A stretch of DNA of 64,000 nt from Geothrix oryzae (lineage in GTDB: Bacteria > Acidobacteriota > Holophagae > Holophagales > Holophagaceae). Made by a program: the position numbers and the translations under genes. How positions within the stretch are numbered: the stretch's first letter is position 1; each line of letters opens with the position of its first letter. Shown here piece by piece: positions 61,951 to 64,000 of this stretch. A model generated the notes under the pieces. It saw only the letters and a program-made list of their open reading frames with translations, did no database searches and was not told the DNA's origin. The stretch is taken from contig NZ_AP027079.1 in the NCBI RefSeq assembly GCF_030295385.1, forward strand, positions 2,356,001-2,420,000, given 5' to 3'.

Positions 61951-63882
61951 TCAATGGCTTACCCCCTGGGATTCCATCCACTGAAGCAACACGAGGAGGG
62001 GCCAAAGTCGATCCTGGTTCGGTTCCCCTCGCTGGCAGAAGCCCTGCCAGGCCGAATCTACGCCTTCTCGGGCGATGCCGGCCTCCGCCAGACGGTCCGG
62101 ACGGAGCAGGGCCTCCGCCCAAGGCCTGAGCGGCCCTCTGAGCCAACTTCCAAGCGGCACGCCAAATCCCATCTTTTTGCGCTCCACGAGTTCCCGGGGC
62201 ACATGCCGATGCAGAATCTCCTTGAGAACCTGCTTCCCCTGGCCCCCGTCCAGTTTGAATGCCAGGGGCAGCCTCCACGCAAAGGTGAACACCCGCTTGT
62301 CCAGAAGGGGATTCCGCACCTCCAGGCTGTTGGCCATGCTGGCTCGGTCCACCTTCACGAGGATATCGTCCACGAGGTAGGTGAGCGTGTCCGTCAGCAT
62401 CATCCGGGAGACGGGCTCCCAATCTGCAGGAAGGAAATCCTGCCTCCAGACGGGTGCCCCCAGGCCCGATGGCAGGCATAGGAGCCGCTCGGGTGCCTGC
62501 CAGTAGGACATCATGTCCCGATAGACGGCCTGGCTTCCCTCGGGGAGCATGAGCCGCCCCAGTTTCTGGAAACGGGACGAGGACCACCTGGGCCCCAGGA
62601 GCGCGCCCATGGTTCGGTCCCACCCGGGGCCCGGGATTTGACCGCAGGCCCAGGCCGCCATGCGACGAAGGGCTGGCGGTAGCCGCTGAAACCGGCCCAT
62701 CAGCATCTGGCCCACACGGTACCGGTCATACCCCCCGAAGAGTTCATCCCCTCCGTCTCCCGAAAGCGCCACGGTCACATGCTGACGGGTCATCCGGGAC
62801 AACAGGAAGGTCGGGATCTGGGAGGGATCCGCAAAGGGCTCGTCGTACACGGCCGGGAGCAGCGGAATCACCTCCCGGGCTTCCGAGGAAGCGAGGTAGA
62901 GCTCCGTGTGCTCGGTTCCCAGGTGGCGGGCGACCTGCTTGGCGTAAGGAGCCTCGTCGAAGTCGCGCTCCTCGAAACCGATGGTGAAGGTGCGTGCTGG
63001 GGAGTGGCTTCCTTGCTGCATCAGGGCCGTCACCAGGCTGGAATCGATCCCCCCCGACAGAAAGGCGCCCAGGGGGACATCTGCCACGCAGCGCCTCCGG
63101 GTGGCGTCGAGCAAAAGGGCTTCCAGCTCATCTGTGGCTTCCTGGAAGCTCCCTCCGAACCCCTGCTCCCGCGCCCGGAAAGCCTCTGCCCTCGAATCCC
63201 AGTACACTTCCGGTCCGGGCAGTTGGCCAGGCTCGGGCATGCCCAACCGTAGGAAGGTTCCCGGTGGCAGCTTGCGAATTCCACGGTAGATGGTGGCGGG
63301 TCCGGGGATGTAGCCGAAGCGCAGGAAAGCTGCCATGGCTTCGCGGTCCAGGCCGGGGCGGAAGGCTGGGTGTCTTCGCAGGGCCTTCAGTTCCGAGCCG
63401 AAAAGGAAGACCCCATCCCCCCACCCGTAATAGAGGGGTTTTTTGCCGAAGGGGTCCCTGGCAAGGCTCAGCACCCGAGCGTTCTTGTCCCACAGCGCCA
63501 TGGCGAACATGCCATTGAACCGGGCCAGCGCCGTTTCCAAACCCCAACGCTCGATCGCCTCCAGGACGACCTCGCTGTCTGAGTGGCCTCGCCAGGAATC
63601 CCCAAGTTCGGCACGAAGCTCCTGGAAATTGTAGATTTCGCCATTGAAGACCATGACATGCCGACCGGAGTGGGCCTGCATGGGTTGGTGGCCTTCGGGG
63701 CTGAGGTCCAAGATGGAGAGCCTGCGGAACCCTAGACCGACGCCGGCCTCGGGATCCTGCCAGTGGCCCTCGTCATCGGGCCCCCGGTGCTGGAGGGAAC
63801 CGGTCATGCCCGCAAGGATGTCGAGCGACGCCTTCGAGGCATGGCGGCCCTTCGCATCCCAGTACCCCGTCAATCCACACAT
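61951..63882 (-). CDS. asnB: Asparagine synthetase (glutamine-hydrolysing)
   Basis: This 643-residue enzyme has an N-terminal glutaminase (Cys2 nucleophile after Met, FNGEIYNF, GHSDSEVVL) and a C-terminal synthetase (LSGGIDSSLVTAL for ATP; SGDGGDELFGGYDRY). In glycan clusters such AsnB-like proteins often amidate uronic acids or peptides rather than make free asparagine; the neighbours favour that but do not prove it. AAGGA lies upstream of the ATG. It is the leftmost gene of the segment at the window's right edge. Confidence 0.93.
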   Translation of the reverse strand: MCGLTGYWDAKGRHASKASLDILAGMTGSLQHRGPDDEGHWQDPEAGVGLGFRRLSILDLSPEGHQPMQAHSGRHVMVFNGEIYNFQELRAELGDSWRGHSDSEVVLEAIERWGLETALARFNGMFAMALWDKNARVLSLARDPFGKKPLYYGWGDGVFLFGSELKALRRHPAFRPGLDREAMAAFLRFGYIPGPATIYRGIRKLPPGTFLRLGMPEPGQLPGPEVYWDSRAEAFRAREQGFGGSFQEATDELEALLLDATRRRCVADVPLGAFLSGGIDSSLVTALMQQGSHSPARTFTIGFEERDFDEAPYAKQVARHLGTEHTELYLASSEAREVIPLLPAVYDEPFADPSQIPTFLLSRMTRQHVTVALSGDGGDELFGGYDRYRVGQMLMGRFQRLPPALRRMAAWACGQIPGPGWDRTMGALLGPRWSSSRFQKLGRLMLPEGSQAVYRDMMSYWQAPERLLCLPSGLGAPVWRQDFLPADWEPVSRMMLTDTLTYLVDDILVKVDRASMANSLEVRNPLLDKRVFTFAWRLPLAFKLDGGQGKQVLKEILHRHVPRELVERKKMGFGVPLGSWLRGPLRPWAEALLRPDRLAEAGIAREGVDSAWQGFCQRGEPNQDRLWPLLVLLQWMESQGVSH

Positions 63883-63946
63883 ACAATTCCTTCAAGGTCC
63901 CCAGTTTGCACCCGGCATTTGTGAATAGCCCAGCAGATGAAGGACC

Positions 63947-63960
63947 CGATAAAGTTATCG
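63947..63960. promoter_or_regulatory. Short palindrome upstream of asnB
   Basis: CGATAA-AG-TTATCG, a perfect 14-base inverted repeat, lies 65 bases upstream of the asnB start in an AT-richer stretch. The remaining 118 bases to the window end carry no recognised gene. It may be an operator; this is weak evidence. Confidence 0.3.
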
Positions 63961-64000
63961 AGCCCCAGCCACCTAAGTTAACTGACGCAATCCAGATTTT

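Overview
This is a 64 kb stretch of a high-GC, Gram-negative chromosome. Gram-negative signs are lipopolysaccharide heptose genes (hldD and a family-9 heptosyltransferase type), a TolC-type outer-membrane channel, an outer-membrane barrel protein and type IV pilus/type II secretion parts. Lactate permease, a ferredoxin-dependent 2-oxoacid oxidoreductase, complex I without its NADH module and a split F0 operon fit a respiratory, probably anaerobic or microaerophilic bacterium. The mix resembles Holophagae (Acidobacteriota, Geothrix-like). That placement is inference from gene content, not a search. No rRNA, tRNA, CRISPR array, transposase or phage gene is visible.

Layout: 1-12 kb holds lactate permease, a tricorn-type protease, a barrel protein overlapping xseA, a large hybrid sensor kinase, fabG and an esterase-like hydrolase. 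12-17.4 kb is a marR-tolC-emrA-emrB efflux operon with two tandem promoters, followed by a membrane-bound c-type cytochrome. 17.4-20.7 kb is a korA-korB-ferritin-like operon. 20.8-25.8 kb (minus) runs from a PilR-like regulator and a pseudopilin through yceD, rpmF, plsX and fabD. 25.8-30.9 kb (plus) carries envelope genes: two glycosyltransferases, a DUF1573 protein, an EamA transporter and hldD. 30.9-33.6 kb (minus) is a signalling operon: a RelA/SpoT-like protein of unknown function, a STAS antagonist and a REC-PP2C phosphatase. 33.7-35.6 kb is atpZ-atpI-atpB-atpE, F0 only. 35.6-46.6 kb is nuoABCDHIJKLMN, eleven subunits with no nuoE, nuoF or nuoG. 46.7-58.8 kb holds a PilB/GspE ATPase, an FUSC protein coupled to an ABC half-transporter, a peptide-type binding protein with two small permeases but no ATPase, a cysteine desulfidase, a peroxiredoxin, fabI and a TPR protein. 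58.8-63.9 kb holds two methyltransferases, a glycosyltransferase and an asparagine synthetase, with visibly lower GC.

Working together: lactate taken up by the permease could be oxidised to pyruvate and through the TCA cycle. KorAB would give reduced ferredoxin, and the 11-subunit complex I could oxidise ferredoxin or an unknown donor and pump ions for the F0F1 synthase. fabD, fabG, fabI and plsX, scattered over the window, serve fatty-acid and phospholipid synthesis. The most unusual points are the histidine-rich insertion in NuoL and histidine-rich tail of NuoM, the missing NADH module, the RelA-like/STAS/PP2C signalling operon, and the double promoter with two palindromes in front of the efflux operon.

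No gap between genes exceeds about 250 bases. The spacers were read for promoters, hairpins and repeats, and what was found is listed. Starts were chosen by ribosome-binding site, overlap with the neighbouring gene and signal peptide.
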